A stretch of DNA of 64,000 bases, from positions 496,001 through 560,000 of the forward strand of contig JAWQEG010000255.1 in NCBI GenBank assembly GCA_033782935.1. The letters run 5' to 3'. A program made the position numbers and the translations under genes. Below the pieces are notes generated by a model that was given only the letters and a program-made list of their open reading frames with translations, was not told the origin of the DNA and ran no database searches. This stretch comes from Petrolisthes cinctipes (lineage: Eukaryota; Arthropoda; Malacostraca; Decapoda; Porcellanidae). Shown here one piece after another: positions 61,953 to 64,000 of the stretch (position 1 is its first letter; every line of letters starts with the position of its first letter).

Positions 61953-64000
61953 TGTACCCGTTTATATTTCAAATTCAGGCTCAAAACACCCGAAAATTCG
62001 ATATTTTTGGGTCCCAAATGCAATCTGTACATGCCTACTCCTTGCTAAAATGTTTTCAAGATACAGACCAAAAACATGCTCAAAATCGATATATTAGGTG
62101 CAAAAAGTCGATATGTGCATGCATCTTCTGTACCCGTTAATATCTCAAATTCAGGCTCAAAACACCCGAAAATTCAATATTTTTGGGTCCCTGAAACGAT
62201 CTGTACATGCCTACTCAGTGCTAGAATGTTTTCAAATTATAGGCTCAAAACATGCTAAAAATTGATATTTTAGGTATCCAAAGTCGATATGTCATTGCAT
62301 CTTCTGTACCCGTTTATATCTCAAATTCATGCTCAAAACACCCAAAAATTCGATATTTTTTGGTCCAAGAAGCGATCTGTACATGCCTACTCCTTTCTAG
62401 AATGTTTTAAAGATACAGAATTAAAACATGCACAAAATCGATATTTTAGGTGCAAAAAGTAGATTTGCGCATTTATCTTCAGTACCCGTTTATATCTCAT
62501 ATTCAGGCTCAAAACACCCGAAAATTCAATATTTTTGGGTCCCAGAACCGATCTGTACATGCCTACTCAGTGCGAGAATGTTTTCAAAATATAGGCTCAA
62601 AACATGCTAAAAATCGATATTTTAGGTGTCCAAAGTCGATATGTGTATACATCTTCTGTACCAGTTTATATCCCAAATTCAGGCTCAAAACACCGGAAAA
62701 TTCGATATTTTAGGGTTCCAGAAGCGATCTGTACATGCCTACTCCGGGTTAGAGTATTTTCAAATTACAGGCCCAAAACATGCTCAAAATCGATATTTTA
62801 GGTGCCCAAAGTCGATATGTGCATGCATCTTCTGTATCCGCCTATATCCCAAATTCAGGTTCAAAACACTCGGAATTTCGATATTTTGGGGTCCCAGAAG
62901 CGATCTGTATATGCCTACTCCTTGCTAGAATTTTTTCAAGATACAGACCCAAAACATGATCAAAATCGATATTTTAGGTGCAAAGAGTCGATATGTGCAT
63001 GCATCTTCTGTACCTGTTTATATCTCAAATTCAGGCTCAAAACACTCGAAAATTCCATATCTTTGGGTCCCTTAAGCGATCTGTACATGCATACTCAGTG
63101 CTAGAATGTGTTCAAAATAGAGGCCGAAAACATACTAAAAACCGATATTTTAGGTGTCCAAAGTCGATATGTGCATGCATCTTCTGTACCCGTTTATATC
63201 TCAAATTCAGGCTCAAAACACTCGAAAATTCCATATTTTTGGGTCCCTTAAGCGATCTGTACATGCATACTCAGTGCTAGAATGTTTTCAAAATACAAGC
63301 CCAAAACATGCTCAAAATCGATATTTTATGTGCCCAAAGTCAATATGTGTATGCATCTTCTGTACCCGTGTATATCCCTAATTCAGGTTCAAAACACCAG
63401 AAAATTCGATATTTTTGGGTCCCAGAAGCGATCTGTACATGCCTACTCCTTGCTAGAATGCTTTAAAATTATACGCCCAAAACATACTAAAAATCGATAT
63501 TTTGGGTGCCAAAGTCGATATGTGCATGCATCTTCTGTACCCGTTTATATCTCAAATTCAGGCTCAAAACACCCAAAAAATCGATATTTTTGTGTCCCAG
63601 AAGCGATCTGTACATGTCTACACCGTGTTTGAGTATTTTCAAGATGCAAAACCCAAAACATGCTCAAAATCGATATTTTAAGTGCAAAAAGTCGATATGT
63701 GCATGCATCTTCTGTACCCGTTTATATCTCAAATTCAGGCTCAAAACACCCGAAAATTCGATATTTTTGGGTCCCAAAAGCGATCTGTACATGTCTACTC
63801 CGTGTTAGAGTATTTTTTAAATACAGGCCTAAAATATACTAAAAATCGATATTTTAGGTGCCCAAAGTCGATATGTGCATGCATCTTCTGTACCCGTTTA
63901 TATCTCAAATTCAGGCTCAAAACACCCGAAAATTCAATATTTTTGGGTCCCAGAAGCGATCTGTACGTGCATACTCCATGTTAGAGTGTTTTTAAAATAC
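61953..64000 (+). repeat. Satellite to window end, with a duplicated monomer
   Basis: About 11.5 monomers, the last few close to consensus. Near 63,047 and 63,223 two monomers 176 bp apart share CTCGAAAATTCCATAT, GGGTCCCTTAAGCG and GTACATGCATACTCAG, so they are recent duplicates. No gene was seen. Confidence 0.85.

Larger units (their letters stand above)
60514..64000 (+). repeat. Satellite array continues after the SINE
   Basis: The same ~176-bp satellite resumes in the same orientation and register directly after the inserted element and runs off the window end. About 20 monomers are present. Those from about 63,500 to 64,000 are close to the consensus. The overlap with the left flank covers monomer positions 17-31, as expected if the insertion duplicated its target. 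No gene was seen. Confidence 0.96.

Noticed and set aside
1..64000. Hundreds of open frames of 60-180 codons on both strands, with recurring peptides such as YVHASSVPVYISNSGSKHP
   Set aside because: They repeat at the satellite period, overlap in several frames, use arbitrary ATGs and end at stops built into every monomer. Because 176 is not a multiple of 3, successive monomers are read in different frames. There is no sign of coding constraint.
1..64000. A CRISPR array
   Set aside because: The repeat is ~176 bp with no unique spacers; the sequence between conserved landmarks is itself repeated.
1..64000. Trypanosome 177-bp minichromosome satellite or primate alpha satellite
   Set aside because: The monomer length is similar, but I see no recognisable sequence match to either. 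The tRNA-headed SINE and CpG pattern do not suggest trypanosomes. Length alone is not evidence of family.
1..64000. Inverted satellite segments or a change of array orientation
   Set aside because: I looked for reversed landmarks such as GGTACAGAAGATGCATGCAC on the plus strand and saw none; all monomers run in the same direction.
1..64000. Telomere repeats or rDNA at the window edges
   Set aside because: Both ends are plain satellite; no short G-rich telomere-type repeats or rRNA-like sequence are visible.

Overview
The whole window is one block of tandemly repeated satellite DNA. About 360 head-to-tail copies of a ~176-bp, AT-rich monomer (about 39% GC in my hand-built consensus) all lie in the same orientation. 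One non-satellite insertion interrupts it at 60,080-60,513, and it looks like a minus-strand tRNA-derived SINE. I found no protein-coding gene, rRNA gene, functional tRNA gene, CRISPR array or bacterial-type signal. A ~176-bp satellite with multimeric (higher-order) periodicity, a tRNA-headed A-tailed retroposon and signs of CpG decay point to a eukaryotic nuclear genome, probably a centromeric or pericentromeric region. The SINE and CpG pattern suggest an animal, but a plant or another eukaryote cannot be excluded, and I do not recognise the species or a named satellite family.

Layout. 1-5,326: mixed monomer types, with a 350-bp dimer duplication (383-1,082) and a 9-monomer repeat (2,915-5,320). 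5,327-9,959: a ~2-kb segment present twice; the second copy has one extra monomer. 10,268-18,455: a 175-bp monomer duplication, then 8-monomer (1,408 bp) and 13-monomer (~2,287 bp) units. 19,360-27,375: further copies of the same block family at offsets of 3,509 and 4,399 bp. 27,690-30,545: two tandem 8-monomer units. 31,567-34,350: 7-monomer (1,232 bp) units. 34,480-41,120: interleaved duplicated segments. 41,390-45,390: 10-monomer (~1,755 bp) units carrying a variable poly-A tract. 47,405-48,650: locally homogenised single monomers. 51,778-53,560: two 5-monomer (880 bp) units with no difference seen. 53,460-57,848: a 1.74-kb segment present twice, 2,646 bp apart. 60,080-60,513: the SINE. 60,514-64,000: satellite again, with a 704-bp (4-monomer) repeat and monomers close to consensus.

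Nothing here works as a pathway. What can be read is how the array evolves: nearly every duplicated block is offset by close to a whole number of monomers, as expected from in-register unequal exchange or similar amplification. No single higher-order period covers the window. The monomer itself appears to be an old dimer of an 88-bp unit. Coordinates of repeat blocks are hand-aligned and may be off by a few to a few tens of bases.
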